From assembly GCF_041008525.1 (NCBI RefSeq), contig NZ_JBFLUG010000025.1, forward strand, positions 1-64,000: 64,000 nt of DNA, written 5' to 3'. Below the pieces are notes generated by a model. The model did no database searches and was not told the DNA's origin. It saw nothing but the letters and a program-made list of their open reading frames with translations. How positions within the stretch are numbered: the stretch's first letter is position 1; the number at the start of each line of letters is the position of its first letter. This DNA is from Parafrankia sp041008525. Lineage in GTDB: Bacteria; Actinomycetota; Actinomycetes; Frankiales; Frankiaceae. The position numbers and the translations under genes are program-made. Shown here piece by piece: positions 26,175 through 35,055 of this stretch.

Positions 26175-26491
26175 GCTTCCTTCGTTTCGGGCGCCTTCTC
26201 GGCGCGTCTCGGTGACGTCCGGACGGGCCCCCGGCAGGGCAGGCAGGCGGGCAACCCGCTGCCGGTAGTGGCGGCCTCGCGACTTGTGGCCCGCCCGTGC
26301 AGTTGGCCGCGATCAGCTGTGAGGCGGAGCAGTGCTGCCCTTGGCGATCTTCGTCTGATGCGAAAACTGAGTGAACCATAATAATTTGGCGCGTCGCAAG
26401 AGAGAAGAAGTGGCCTAAAAGGTCTATTTCGGTCATAGAAGGTCGCGGTACTTCGTGTTCACTCGAACTCGGCATGAGAGATGCTCCTTGC
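26175..26491. promoter_or_regulatory. Divergent promoter region (hydrolase / TetR)
   Basis: About 315 bases between divergent genes. The stretch 26355-26460 is markedly AT-rich for this genome (ccataataatttgg, ggcctaaaaggtctatttcgg), as expected for promoters and a TetR operator. No perfect long inverted repeat was found by eye. Confidence 0.5.
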
Positions 26492-27154
26492 ATGGCATCG
26501 ACAGCCGGCCGCGCCCGTGGTCGCTACGCCCGGACGACCGGCCGCAGGCGCGAGATCGCGCAGGCGGTCCTCGACCTCGTCCTGGAGAAGGGGCACTCGC
26601 AGGTGACGATCGCCGAGGTCGCCCGGCGCGCCGGCGCCAGCGAGGCCACCGTGCTCTACCACTACCCGAGCAAGGATCATCTCCTCGTCGCCGCCGTCGA
26701 GCGGGACAACGAGCTGGCCGTCGCCGAGGCCGAACGCGACGGAGTGCCGCCCGACGCCGGCCTGCCCGGGCTCGACCTCGACGTGCTGGGCGCCCATGTC
26801 CAGGCCACGCTCGCGAGGGAGCCGGTGATGCGGCTACGCGTCGTGCTCGGCGGACTCGCCGCGAGTCCCGGCCACCCCGCGGAGGACTTCCTCGGCCGCC
26901 ACCGGCAGATCGCCGTCGAGACCTACGCGCGGCTGGTCGCCGACCGCCAGCGCAGCGGGCAGGCCCATCCCGGCCTCGATCCGGTCGAGGTCGCCCGGCA
27001 GTTCGTCGCCACCTGGGACGGGCTTGCCGCCCAGTGGCTCATCGCCCGGGACTTCGATCTCGGAGCCACCCTCGTCAGCGCGTTCCGCAGACTCTCCGGC
27101 CAGAACTGGATGGATGCGACCCGGGCCATGCTGGAGCCGACGACCGGCATCTGA
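26492..27154 (+). CDS. TetR-family transcriptional regulator
   Basis: Encodes 220 aa. HTH region: RREIAQAVLDLVLEKGHSQ, VTIAEVARRAGASEATVLYHYPSKDHLL, the standard TetR N-terminal pattern. The remainder is a helical ligand domain of usual length, ending in a conserved-type FVATWDGLAAQWL helix. ATG at 26492 is chosen (GAGA upstream); an in-frame ATG at 26474 is an alternative. Divergent from the PKD-domain hydrolase, which is its most likely target together with itself. Confidence 0.85.
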   Translation: MASTAGRARGRYARTTGRRREIAQAVLDLVLEKGHSQVTIAEVARRAGASEATVLYHYPSKDHLLVAAVERDNELAVAEAERDGVPPDAGLPGLDLDVLGAHVQATLAREPVMRLRVVLGGLAASPGHPAEDFLGRHRQIAVETYARLVADRQRSGQAHPGLDPVEVARQFVATWDGLAAQWLIARDFDLGATLVSAFRRLSGQNWMDATRAMLEPTTGI

Positions 27155-27232
27155 ACCTCGGCGGCACGTGGCCGACCGGCGGTGTCCGCTGCTCGACAGC
27201 GGCCGCGCGGCCGACGCGGCCACACTGGGCCG

Positions 27233-27856
27233 GTGAGCGCGGCGCACGATCCGTCATCCGACGACCCACCGGCGCCCACTGTGACGGTGCGGGCGCTGCC
27301 CGGGCAGTTCACCGAGGCGTTCGGTGTCGCTCTCGTTCCCGCGGTCCTGGTCGGAACGGTACTGGCGCTGACCCTGGACCTGTCGGGCGACGCCGGGGCG
27401 GGGATCGCGGTGGTCGGGTGGCTGCTTCTCGCTCCACTGCTGTGGTGGGGCACGTCGATCCGCTTCGAACCCGGGCAGCTCGTCGTCACCCGACCCTGGC
27501 ACCGGCGTCGCATCGCCTGGTCCGAGGTTGTCCACGCGACGTGGGCCTTCACGTCGGACTCCGAAACCGGCGGCCGGGAACGGTGGGCGGGTGTCGTGGT
27601 CCAGCGCCCGCGCCGCGGCGGCCCGCCCGTCACACCGGACGACGCCCCGACCCGGTTCGGGGACTACCGTCGATGGCGGCGGGCCAACCTGCGGACCCGC
27701 CGGCTGCCGATCACCTTCCCCGAGCGCCGGCCGCCGACCCCGAACGCCCCACCCCAGCTCGACGACGTACCGCGGGGGCGGTTCGCGCGTCGCGCGCGGC
27801 GCGTTCGCGCCGTCGTCCGCGGGCAACTCGCCGCGCACGGCCACCCCCTGCCCTGA
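27233..27856 (+). CDS. Small membrane protein with PH-like domain
   Basis: Encodes 207 aa from GTG. A hydrophilic N-terminus is followed by two membrane helices (about 30-72: FGVALVPAVLVGTVLALTL and IAVVGWLLLAPLLWWG), then a segment that fits the bacterial PH (low-molecular-weight antigen-like) pattern: IRFEPGQLVVTRPWHRRRIAWSEV. The C-terminus is Arg/Pro-rich. Such proteins are widespread and functionally unassigned in actinobacteria. Starts 78 bases after the TetR stop on the same strand. Confidence 0.65.
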   Translation: MSAAHDPSSDDPPAPTVTVRALPGQFTEAFGVALVPAVLVGTVLALTLDLSGDAGAGIAVVGWLLLAPLLWWGTSIRFEPGQLVVTRPWHRRRIAWSEVVHATWAFTSDSETGGRERWAGVVVQRPRRGGPPVTPDDAPTRFGDYRRWRRANLRTRRLPITFPERRPPTPNAPPQLDDVPRGRFARRARRVRAVVRGQLAAHGHPLP

Positions 27857-27890
27857 TCCCGTAGCCGAGTTCGGGCCGACAGGGCACTGT

Positions 27891-27938
27891 CCGATCCGCC
27901 GCCTGTGCTGTGGCCCGATCCGCCGCCTGTGCTGTGGC
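27891..27938. repeat. Perfect 24-bp tandem duplication
   Basis: Two identical adjacent copies of a 24-base unit (27891-27914 and 27915-27938) between the membrane protein and the YdeI-like gene, about 60 bases before the latter's start. Confidence 0.9.
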
Positions 27939-28000
27939 GCCGCTTCTCCTCCGCTCAGATCGGGCTTTGTAGGCTGGAGGTCATGGGCGAAGGTGACGCG

Positions 28001-28603
28001 ATGGCCGGGGCGGAACCGCGCACCGGTGCCCAGCCCGAGCTGCTGGTGGTCGCCGATGTCGCGGCGTGGCGGGCCTGGCTGGACGTGAACGAGGCCGTCT
28101 CCGACGGGGTGTGGCTGCTGCTGGCGAAGAAGGGCACCACCTCTCCGACGTCGCTGAGTTACGAGCTCGCCCTGCACGAGGCGCTGTGCAGCGGGTGGAT
28201 CGACGGGCAGAAGAAAAGTGTCGACGCGGCGACCTTCCGCCTGCGGTTCACTCCACGGCGCAGGAAGTCGATGTGGTCCGAGCGGAACACCGGCCTCGTG
28301 ACGCTCCTGATCGAGCAGGGTCGGATGCGTCCCCGTGGGCAGGCCGAGATCGACCGTGCGAAGGCCGACGGACGATGGGATCGGGCCTACGCCGGAGCGG
28401 CCACGGCGACGGTGCCCGACGACCTGGCTGCCGCGCTGGCCGCGTCACCGGTCGCGGGGTCGGCGTTCGCGGAGCTGAACCGCCGCGACCGCTACGCCGT
28501 CCTGCATCGGATCATGGCCGCGCCGAGTCCGTCCAGCCGGGCGAACCGCCTGGCGAAACTGGTCGCGATGCTCGAACGCGGGGAGCCGCTGTACCCGCAG
28601 TGA
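28001..28603 (+). CDS. YdeI/OmpD-associated family protein
   Basis: Encodes 200 aa. Matches the YdeI-like (bacteriocin-protection type) pattern: LLVVADVAAWRAWLDVN, GVWLLLAKKGT, SYELALHEALCSGWIDGQKKS, LRFTPRRRKSMWSERN, and a C-terminal FAELNRRDRYAVLHRI. Function in actinobacteria is not established; E. coli YdeI is linked to stress and antimicrobial-peptide tolerance. ATG at 28001 has GAAGG 7 bases upstream; an ATG at 27983 is also in frame, but its GGAGG is only 2 bases away. Confidence 0.8.
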   Translation: MAGAEPRTGAQPELLVVADVAAWRAWLDVNEAVSDGVWLLLAKKGTTSPTSLSYELALHEALCSGWIDGQKKSVDAATFRLRFTPRRRKSMWSERNTGLVTLLIEQGRMRPRGQAEIDRAKADGRWDRAYAGAATATVPDDLAAALAASPVAGSAFAELNRRDRYAVLHRIMAAPSPSSRANRLAKLVAMLERGEPLYPQ

Positions 28604-28641
28604 CCGGGGCGAACACCGCTCTCGGCTTTGTCGCTGACGGC

Positions 28642-28686
28642 CCTCGTACGCGAGCGTGCTTCGGCTTGCGTGCTCGCGGGCTCGAG
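28642..28686. terminator. Bidirectional hairpin terminator
   Basis: Nested inverted repeats between convergent genes: inner arms CGCGAGC (28649-28655) and GCTCGCG (28672-28678), outer arms CCTCG and CGAGG (28642-28646, 28682-28686). Confidence 0.5.
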
Positions 28687-28699
28687 GACACAGGCCGGG

Positions 28700-29464
28700 T
28701 CAGAGGGAGCTCGCATAACCTGCGGTGACGCGCATCGTCTCGCCGGTGACGAAACGCGCCTTCGCTGAGCAGAGGTAGAGCATCGCGTCGACGATGTCCT
28801 GCTCGTTGCCCTCGAGATCGAGGAACTGGTGGTGCCGGTGACCCTCGATCATCTCCGGGGTGAACTCCTGGCGGATGGTGTCGGTGACGTGCAGGCCCGG
28901 CGCCAGTGCGTTCACACGAATGCCCTCGGGCCCGAGTTCGCGCGCCCAGGCGAGCGTCAGGCCACGCACCGCTGCCTTCGTCGCTCCGTAGGCGCCCATG
29001 CCGTTGAACGCGGCCGACGAGGAGATGTTGAGGACGTTGGCGCCGGGCCGGCCCTGCATGTGCGGGCGGACGGCGAGCGTTCCGATCATCACGCCCATCA
29101 CGTTCACGTCGAAGAGGCGGCGCAGCCTGGATACCGGAAGCGTCGCCCACGCGGTGCCGTACTCGAGCGAGTGCAGACCGGCGTTGTTGATGAGGATGTC
29201 GACGCCCCCATCCACGGCGACGACGTCGGTGAGCACCGCGTCCCAGGCTGCTTCGTCCACCACGTCGAGGCGGTAGGCCGAGGCCTGCCCGCCGGCCTCG
29301 GTGATCTCGCGAGCGGCTCTGTCGACCGCGGCCTCATCGACATCGGTCAGGACCGCATGCGCGCCGAGGTCGGCGAGTGCCCGACCGAACGCGCGCCCGA
29401 GGCCGCGCGCGCCGCCGGTGATGAGGGCGACGCGCCCCCCGAACTGAGCTGCCACATCAACCAC
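28700..29464 (-). CDS. SDR-family oxidoreductase
   Basis: Encodes 254 aa, the classical SDR length. TGGARGLG cofactor loop, Asp after strand 2 (LTDVDEAA) favouring NAD(H), LINNAG, a catalytic Ser in NISSSAAF and YGATK, then VNALAPGL. C-terminal ARFVTGETMRVTAGYASSL is the usual last strand. Resembles the 3-oxoacyl-ACP reductase/3-alpha-hydroxysteroid dehydrogenase group; substrate unknown. An imperfect TTGAAC-containing element lies about 25-45 bases upstream of the start (29488-29505). Confidence 0.87.
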   Translation of the reverse strand: MVDVAAQFGGRVALITGGARGLGRAFGRALADLGAHAVLTDVDEAAVDRAAREITEAGGQASAYRLDVVDEAAWDAVLTDVVAVDGGVDILINNAGLHSLEYGTAWATLPVSRLRRLFDVNVMGVMIGTLAVRPHMQGRPGANVLNISSSAAFNGMGAYGATKAAVRGLTLAWARELGPEGIRVNALAPGLHVTDTIRQEFTPEMIEGHRHHQFLDLEGNEQDIVDAMLYLCSAKARFVTGETMRVTAGYASSL

Positions 29465-29573
29465 GACCGCCTCCGCAGGTCAGGAGATTTGAACTCAGTC
29501 AAGTTATAGCCGGGCGGGCGGGCGCACAACGCCGGCAGCATCGCACCGGCAGCTTCTGGCGTGGTGGACGGGA

Positions 29574-30377
29574 TCAGGAGCGCGTCGAATCTCTGACCAC
29601 CGCCCGGGGCGGGCCCGCCGAGGTGTGTTCCGTTCCGGGCGGGTCGAGCGCCCAGTCCGCCACCCCGCCCCACTCGTCCTCGTACACGAGCTCCGCCATC
29701 GGGCGCCGGCGCACCGGGCCGTGCCGGCCCGCCGGCCTGCCCAGCGTGATGGTGCCGGCGATGAACGTGTTGGCCGGCACTCCCAGCAGGTCTCTCAGCT
29801 CGGCGTCGACGGCGAAGTTCCAGCCGGTGAACGCGCCGCCATAACCGAGCGCGCGGGCGGCGAGCAGGAGGTTCTGACAGGCCGGATACACCGAGGCACC
29901 CTCGGACGGCGTCGGGTCGCGGTACCGGACCAGGCACGGGAGAATGACCACCGGGATCCGCTCGAACTCGTCGACGAACTGCGCCATCGCGCGGGCCGTC
30001 CGGGCCTTGGGCGAGTCGGTCTGCGTCCCTGAGCCGCTGTCGTATCCGTCCGCCTGGCGTTTTCCGTTCCAGACCCGCCGGGCGGCCTACCCGATCAGCG
30101 CCTTCGCCGCGGCAGCCTTCGGCCCGTCCGTCAGCACGACGAACCGGAACGGCTGCCGGTTGGAGCCGCTCGGCGCCCGGGTGGCGGCGAACAGCATGTC
30201 CCGTAACGCCTGGCGCGGCACCGGTTCGTCGGTGTACCGGCGGATGGCCCGCGTCGTCGTCAGCCCTTCCAGCAGGCCCACCGTGTCCGCCGGAAGTGGA
30301 GCCGCCTGAAGCGGAGCCGCCCCGCCCGCGTCCAGGGCACTGCTTCCCTGGTCGGCATCCGTCTCCTGCCTGGTCAT
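29574..30377 (-). pseudogene. Nitroreductase-family protein interrupted by an in-frame TAG
   Basis: The frame from ATG 30377 encodes a nitroreductase N-terminus (LTTTRAIRRYTDEPVP, APSGSNRQPFRFVVL: the FMN-binding Arg and Ser-Asn region). It stops at a TAG at 30087-30089, directly after AKALIG. The same frame continues with AARRVWNGKR and through GASVYPACQNLLLAARALGYG to a TGA at 29574, covering the rest of the family domain (about 267 codons in all). A single G-to-T change of a GAG codon would explain the stop. The gene lies 31 bases downstream of the hydroxylase large-subunit gene, on the same strand, and may have been the last gene of that operon. Confidence 0.8.
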
Positions 30378-30408
30378 CGATCAGACCTGTCTGCTCGCCG
30401 GGGCCGGG

Positions 30409-32745
30409 CTACGGGGTCGTCCGACCGTCGAGGAGCGTGACGATGGAGGCCGGGGTGAGTGGCAGGTGGGTGATGGTGACGCCGAACGGGGCGAGCGCGT
30501 CGGCCACCGCGTTGATGACGGCGGGGGGCGCGCCGATCGCGCCGCCCTCACCGACGCCCTTGTGCCCGCCCGGGCCCGGGCCCGGGGTCTCCAGGTGGAC
30601 GTGCTCGATCTCGGGCACCTCGGCGATCGTGGGCAGCAGGTAGTCGATGAAGGTGGTCGCGACCGGGTTGCCGTCGTCGTCGTAGGCGAGGTCCTCGTAG
30701 AGGGCACCGCCGATGCCCTGCACGGTGCCGCCGTCGATCTGGCCCTCGACGATGTTCGGGTTGATTCTCGGCCCGCAGTCCTCACTGACGATGTAGCGCA
30801 GGAACGTGACGACCCCGGTCACGGTGTCGACCTCGCAGGTGCACACATGCGTGGCGTTCGCCCAGAGCATCGGGGCCTGCGCCTGATGCCGGCCGCTCGC
30901 CTCCAGCCCCGGCTGCACACCGGGCGGCAGACTGGCGGACTCGAAGTACGCGATGTTCGCGATCTCGGCGATCGACAGGCCGACCGTCGGGGTGCCACGC
31001 ACGGTCGCCCGGCCGTTCCCGAGCTCGATGTCGTCGACCGCGGCCTCCAGCCGGTGCGCGGCGATCGCGATGATGCGCTCGCGCAGGATCTCCGCCGTCG
31101 ATCCGACCGCGCCGACGATCATCGAGCCGCTGCGGCTGCCGCCGGTGCCGCCGCCGAAGGGCGTGACGGCGGTGTCGCCCTGGATGCTGTTCACGTCGTC
31201 GATGTCCACACCGAGCACGTCGGCCGCGACCTGGACGGCGGTGGTCTCCAGGCTGTTACCGGTCGAGCCGCCCGCGACGTACACGTTGACCCTGCCGGTC
31301 GGCTCGATGCGGATGGTCGCGCCCTCGGTCGCGTAGTACGGCATGCCGGCGGTGGTCGGCTCGACGTAGCTGCAGGTGCCGACGCCGATGTAGCGTCCGT
31401 TCGCGAGGGCCTCGGCCTGCTCGCGGCGGAAGGCGTCGTAGTCGAGCAGCGTCAGCGCCTCCTCGAACACCTCCCGGGGCGACATGTGGTCGTAGGGCAT
31501 CCCGCAGGGGTTCACGTGCGGCATGTCCGCGCGGGCGAGGAAGTTGCGCCGACGCAGCTCGATCGGGTCGATCCCCATGTGCCGGGCCGCGTTGTCGAGC
31601 AGCAGCTCGCGGGCGACCGACTCGTACTGCCACGGCCCGCGGTATGCGCTGCGGCCCAGCGTGTTCGAGAACACCGACGTCGTCGACCAGGTCGCGAGCG
31701 GCACGCGGTACGGGCCGGGAAACATCAGGCAGACCGCCACCGAGGTGCCCACCGGCCACGGCGTCGGGTACGCACCGACGTCCTGCACATGATCGATCTG
31801 CGCGGCGAGAATGGTGCCGTCCGCGTCGAAGGCCATGCGTGCCAGGCCGTGTTCATGGCGGGCCATGTTGCCGGCCATGAGGTTCTCGCGCCGGTCCTCG
31901 ATCCACTTCAGCGCCGCCGGCACCTTCTTCGCGGCGAGCAGGATGCACATGTCCTCGCGCATCGCCTGGACCTTCTGCCCGAAGCCGCCGCCGGCGTCCC
32001 GCATGATGACCCGGACGCGGTGCTCCGGCACGCCGAGCAGCCGCCCGGCGAACGCCCGCAGCTCGTGCGGCGCCTGTGACGTCGCCCAGATGGTGAGCTC
32101 CCCGCCCGACCACTCCACGACGATGCCCCGGGTCTCCATCGGTACCGGGGCGTAGGCCTGCTGGTAGACGGTCCCGGTCTCGACATGGGCGGCGGCCCGG
32201 CAGACCTCGTCGATCTCGTCCGGCGGCGCCCCGCGCAGTTCTCCGGCGACGTTGTTGGCGTAGGCCTCGTGCACGCGCTCGCTGGAGGCCTGCGCGTGCA
32301 CGTAGTTCGCGACGGCGGGCAGCGGGTCGTAGTCGACGTCGACGAGTTCCATCGCGTCCTCGGCGACGTAGCGGTTCACCGCGACGACCAGCGCGACGGG
32401 ATCGCCGACGAAACGCACCTCGCCCTCGGCGAGAGCCGGCCGCGGGGTGTCCGGGACGTCGCGCCCGACGACGGCGTGCCACTGCTCGTGGACGCCGGGA
32501 TTGAGGTCCGAGGCGACGAACACGGCGTGCACCCCGTCGAGCGCGAGCGCCGCCGACGTGTCGATGCTGACGATGCGCGCCCGGGCGAACGGGCTGCGCA
32601 CGAAGCACGCGTGCAGCATCCCGGGCCGCGTGATGTCGTCGACGAACGTGCCCTGCCCGGTCAGCAGCCGCGGGTCCTCGACTCGTCGTACCCGGGCACC
32701 GGTGTAGCGGGCAGCGGCCGTCGTGACGGCGACATCCGTCATCAT
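30409..32745 (-). CDS. Molybdenum hydroxylase large subunit (CoxL/xanthine dehydrogenase family)
   Basis: Encodes 778 aa, the Mo-pterin catalytic subunit that hydroxylates its substrate with water-derived oxygen. The N-terminal hammerhead (RYTGARVRRVEDPRLLTG) and molybdopterin-binding domains are complete; MRDAGGGFGQK is the first cofactor-contact motif, and the catalytic Glu is E733 in GVGEGGAIG. The active-site loop reads AYRGPW (367-372). CO dehydrogenase form I has AYxCSFR and form II AYRGAGR, so this is neither classical form. The ATG overlaps the XdhC stop by 4 bases (ATGATG tandem; GGAGG just before). Cofactor assembly should be helped by the XdhC, MoxR and VWA products upstream. Substrate unknown. 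Confidence 0.9.
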   Translation of the reverse strand: MMTDVAVTTAAARYTGARVRRVEDPRLLTGQGTFVDDITRPGMLHACFVRSPFARARIVSIDTSAALALDGVHAVFVASDLNPGVHEQWHAVVGRDVPDTPRPALAEGEVRFVGDPVALVVAVNRYVAEDAMELVDVDYDPLPAVANYVHAQASSERVHEAYANNVAGELRGAPPDEIDEVCRAAAHVETGTVYQQAYAPVPMETRGIVVEWSGGELTIWATSQAPHELRAFAGRLLGVPEHRVRVIMRDAGGGFGQKVQAMREDMCILLAAKKVPAALKWIEDRRENLMAGNMARHEHGLARMAFDADGTILAAQIDHVQDVGAYPTPWPVGTSVAVCLMFPGPYRVPLATWSTTSVFSNTLGRSAYRGPWQYESVARELLLDNAARHMGIDPIELRRRNFLARADMPHVNPCGMPYDHMSPREVFEEALTLLDYDAFRREQAEALANGRYIGVGTCSYVEPTTAGMPYYATEGATIRIEPTGRVNVYVAGGSTGNSLETTAVQVAADVLGVDIDDVNSIQGDTAVTPFGGGTGGSRSGSMIVGAVGSTAEILRERIIAIAAHRLEAAVDDIELGNGRATVRGTPTVGLSIAEIANIAYFESASLPPGVQPGLEASGRHQAQAPMLWANATHVCTCEVDTVTGVVTFLRYIVSEDCGPRINPNIVEGQIDGGTVQGIGGALYEDLAYDDDGNPVATTFIDYLLPTIAEVPEIEHVHLETPGPGPGGHKGVGEGGAIGAPPAVINAVADALAPFGVTITHLPLTPASIVTLLDGRTTP

Positions 32746-33926
32746 TTCCTCCACAGTGGCATCAGTTCGAGATCGGAGTCGGTCACGGCATCGGAGCCGG
32801 TCACAGGGTCGGAGCCGGTCACAGGGTCGTGGTGGATGGGGCCCGAGACGGAGCTCAGCTGCGCACCTGACCCGCCCCAGCGGGACGCGATGATCTCCGC
32901 CGCGATGGAGACGGCGGTTTCCTCCGGGGTCCGGCCGCCGATGTCGAGGCCGATGGGGGCGTGTAGCCGGGCGAGGTCCGCCGCGGTGAACCCGCGTTCC
33001 CGCAGGCGGGCGAGGCGGTCGTTGTTCGTGCGCCGCGATCCCATCGCACCGAGGTAGGCCAGCGGCATTCTCAGCGCCACCTCGAGCAGCGGGACGTCGA
33101 ACTTCGGGTCGTGGGTGAGGACGCACACGACGGTGCGTTCGTCGACCTCGGTGCGGGCGAGGTACCGGTGCGGCCACTCGACGACGACCTCGTCGGCATC
33201 GGGGAACCGCTGCCGCGTCGCGAAGGTGGCCCGCGCGTCGCAGACGGTGACCCGGTAGCCCAGGAAGGTGCCGATGCGGGCCACCGCAGCGGCGAAGTCG
33301 ATCGCGCCGAACACGATCATCCGCGGGCGCGGTGCGTAGGCGGCGACGAAAACGGCCACGTCGGTGCCGCGCCGTTCCCCGCGCGGGCCGTAGCGCAGGA
33401 CCGCGGTGGTACCTCGCTCCAGCAGGCCGCGGGCGTCGTCGCGGACGGCGTCGTCGAGACGGGACCCGCCGAGCGAGCCCGTGACGGTGTCGGGCCGCAC
33501 CACGAGCCGGGCCCCGACCGGGCTGTCGGCGACCCCGCTGACGAGGGTCGCCACCGCCACCGGACGTCCGGCCCGGATGTCGTCGACGACCCCACCCAGC
33601 TCGGGGAAGGTCTGCTGGCTGACGGGTTCGACGAAGACGTCGATGATCCCGCCGCAGGTGAGACCGACGGAGAACGCGTCGTCGTCGCTGACGCCGTAGC
33701 GCCGCAGCTGCGGGGTGGCGGTCGTCCGGCACGCGCCGGCGAGTTCGTAGACGTCGCCCTCGACGCATCCGCCGGAGACACTGCCCGCGGCCGTGCCGTC
33801 GGGGGCGACGAGCATCGCGGCGCCCGGCTGGCGCGGCGCGGACTTCCAGGTGCCCACGACAGTGGCCAGGCCGACCGTCTCGCCGGCGGACCACCACCGC
33901 TGGAGCTCCTCGAGCACATCACGCAT
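32742..33926 (-). CDS. XdhC/CoxI-family molybdenum cofactor maturation protein
   Basis: Encodes 394 aa. N-terminal XdhC_CoxI domain (GLATVVGTWKSAPRQPGAAM, VSGGCVEGDV) and C-terminal Rossmann domain (RMIVFGAIDFAAAVARIG, AYLGAMGSRRTN). XdhC binds molybdenum cofactor and promotes its sulfuration and insertion into xanthine-dehydrogenase-type enzymes. The last 30 residues contain DPVTGS repeats encoded by an 18-bp minisatellite (32781-32828) that is not part of the fold. It overlaps the VWA gene upstream by 8 bases and the large subunit downstream by 4, so it is firmly in the operon. Confidence 0.88.
   Translation of the reverse strand: MRDVLEELQRWWSAGETVGLATVVGTWKSAPRQPGAAMLVAPDGTAAGSVSGGCVEGDVYELAGACRTTATPQLRRYGVSDDDAFSVGLTCGGIIDVFVEPVSQQTFPELGGVVDDIRAGRPVAVATLVSGVADSPVGARLVVRPDTVTGSLGGSRLDDAVRDDARGLLERGTTAVLRYGPRGERRGTDVAVFVAAYAPRPRMIVFGAIDFAAAVARIGTFLGYRVTVCDARATFATRQRFPDADEVVVEWPHRYLARTEVDERTVVCVLTHDPKFDVPLLEVALRMPLAYLGAMGSRRTNNDRLARLRERGFTAADLARLHAPIGLDIGGRTPEETAVSIAAEIIASRWGGSGAQLSSVSGPIHHDPVTGSDPVTGSDAVTDSDLELMPLWRK
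32781..32828. repeat. 18-bp in-frame minisatellite in xdhC 3' end
   Basis: Units beginning ggtcac at 32781, 32799 and 32817; the first two full units differ at two or three bases. They encode DPVTGS, DPVTGS and DAVTDS near the XdhC C-terminus. Being a multiple of three, gain or loss of units keeps the frame. Confidence 0.75.
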
Positions 33927-35052
33927 GGAGGATCACCTCTGCCAGTTCCTGGAGTGCGTCGAAGGTGTGCCCGGCCAGCAGCTCGTCGACATGGGGGAGG
34001 GCGGCCGCCATCCCGGCCGCGACCGGTGCGAACCCTTCCCGCCCCCGGTGCGGGTTCACCCACAGGACCCGGTGGGAGAGCCGGGAGAGCCGGGCGGTCT
34101 GCTCGCCGAGCAGGGTCACGTCGCCACGCTCCCACCCGTCCGAGACGAGCACGGTGACGGCCTGTCGGGTGGCGCCGCGCTGGCCCCACAGGTCCAGCAT
34201 CGCCCGCAGGGACTCGCCGAGCCTGGTGCCGCCGCTCCAGTCCGGGATGGCTCTGCCGGCCGCGTCGAGCGCCTCCTGCGGATCGCGCAGGCGCAGGTGC
34301 GGCGTGAGCCGGGTCAGCCGGGTACCGACGGTGAACACCTCGGTGCCGGCGGGCCGCACCCGCATCGCCGCGTGGGCGAAGCGCAGCATCAGGTCCGCGT
34401 ACGGGGCCATCGAACCGCTGATGTCGATGAGCAGCACCAGCCGGCGGGCACGCACCCGGCGGCGGAGTGTGGGCAGCCGTGCGGGCTCGCCGCCGCGGAC
34501 CATGCCGCGCACCGTCCGCTGCAGGTCGAGGCGCCGGCCGCGGCCGGGCTGCCAGCGGTGGGTGCGGCGCACCCCCGCCCGGGGAGCGAGCAGCGCGACG
34601 AGCCGGTTCACCTCGGCTCGTTCCGCCGTGGTGAGCTGCGTGACGTCCTTGTGGCGCAGGCGTTCGGCCGCGCTGGCGGCGACCGCCAGCTCGTCCTCCT
34701 CCCCCTGGGCGTCGTGGCCCGGCGGGGCCTGGGACGACGCGAGCGCCGCGCGGACCGCACCGGCCCGCGCCGGCGGCGGTGGTGGCGGGGCCGGGGGCCC
34801 GCCGGCGTGCGCGGCTGGGCCGAACCACTCCTCGAACAGGGTGTCGTACCTGGCCAGGTCGTCCGGCTCGGCGCACAGGGTCAGCCGGCCGGCCCAGTAC
34901 ACCGCCTCGGGATCAGTCGCGTCGAGGTGCGCGACCGCCTCGACCGCGGCGGCGAGCCGGCTGGTGTCGGCCGGTACACCCTGGGCGCGCAGCATGCGGG
35001 CGAAGCCGGTCAGGGCGACCACCGGGTCGGGTGGCATCGGGGCGTGGTCCAT
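33919..35052 (-). CDS. VWA-domain protein, CoxE-like
   Basis: Encodes 377 aa. The N-terminal half is helical and ends in a Pro-rich/acidic linker (about 84-122). The C-terminal von Willebrand A domain has the metal site DISGSM (210-215), then SGGTRLGESL and VLVSDGWERGD. CoxE proteins act with the CoxD-type MoxR ATPase in maturing the metal centre of CO-dehydrogenase-like enzymes. The gene starts 3 bases after the ATPase stop and overlaps xdhC by 8 bases. Confidence 0.87.
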   Translation of the reverse strand: MDHAPMPPDPVVALTGFARMLRAQGVPADTSRLAAAVEAVAHLDATDPEAVYWAGRLTLCAEPDDLARYDTLFEEWFGPAAHAGGPPAPPPPPPARAGAVRAALASSQAPPGHDAQGEEDELAVAASAAERLRHKDVTQLTTAERAEVNRLVALLAPRAGVRRTHRWQPGRGRRLDLQRTVRGMVRGGEPARLPTLRRRVRARRLVLLIDISGSMAPYADLMLRFAHAAMRVRPAGTEVFTVGTRLTRLTPHLRLRDPQEALDAAGRAIPDWSGGTRLGESLRAMLDLWGQRGATRQAVTVLVSDGWERGDVTLLGEQTARLSRLSHRVLWVNPHRGREGFAPVAAGMAAALPHVDELLAGHTFDALQELAEVILHA

Positions 35053-35055
35053 GGC

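Noticed and set aside
30087..30089. TAG as a pyrrolysine codon or programmed readthrough in the nitroreductase
   Set aside because: No pyrrolysine genes or stimulatory element are visible and the family has no such residue; a point nonsense mutation is simpler.
30466..32079. Long plus-strand open frame opposite the hydroxylase large subunit
   Set aside because: Low-complexity Arg/Val/Asp-rich translation with no domain; it mirrors the coding strand's codon bias.
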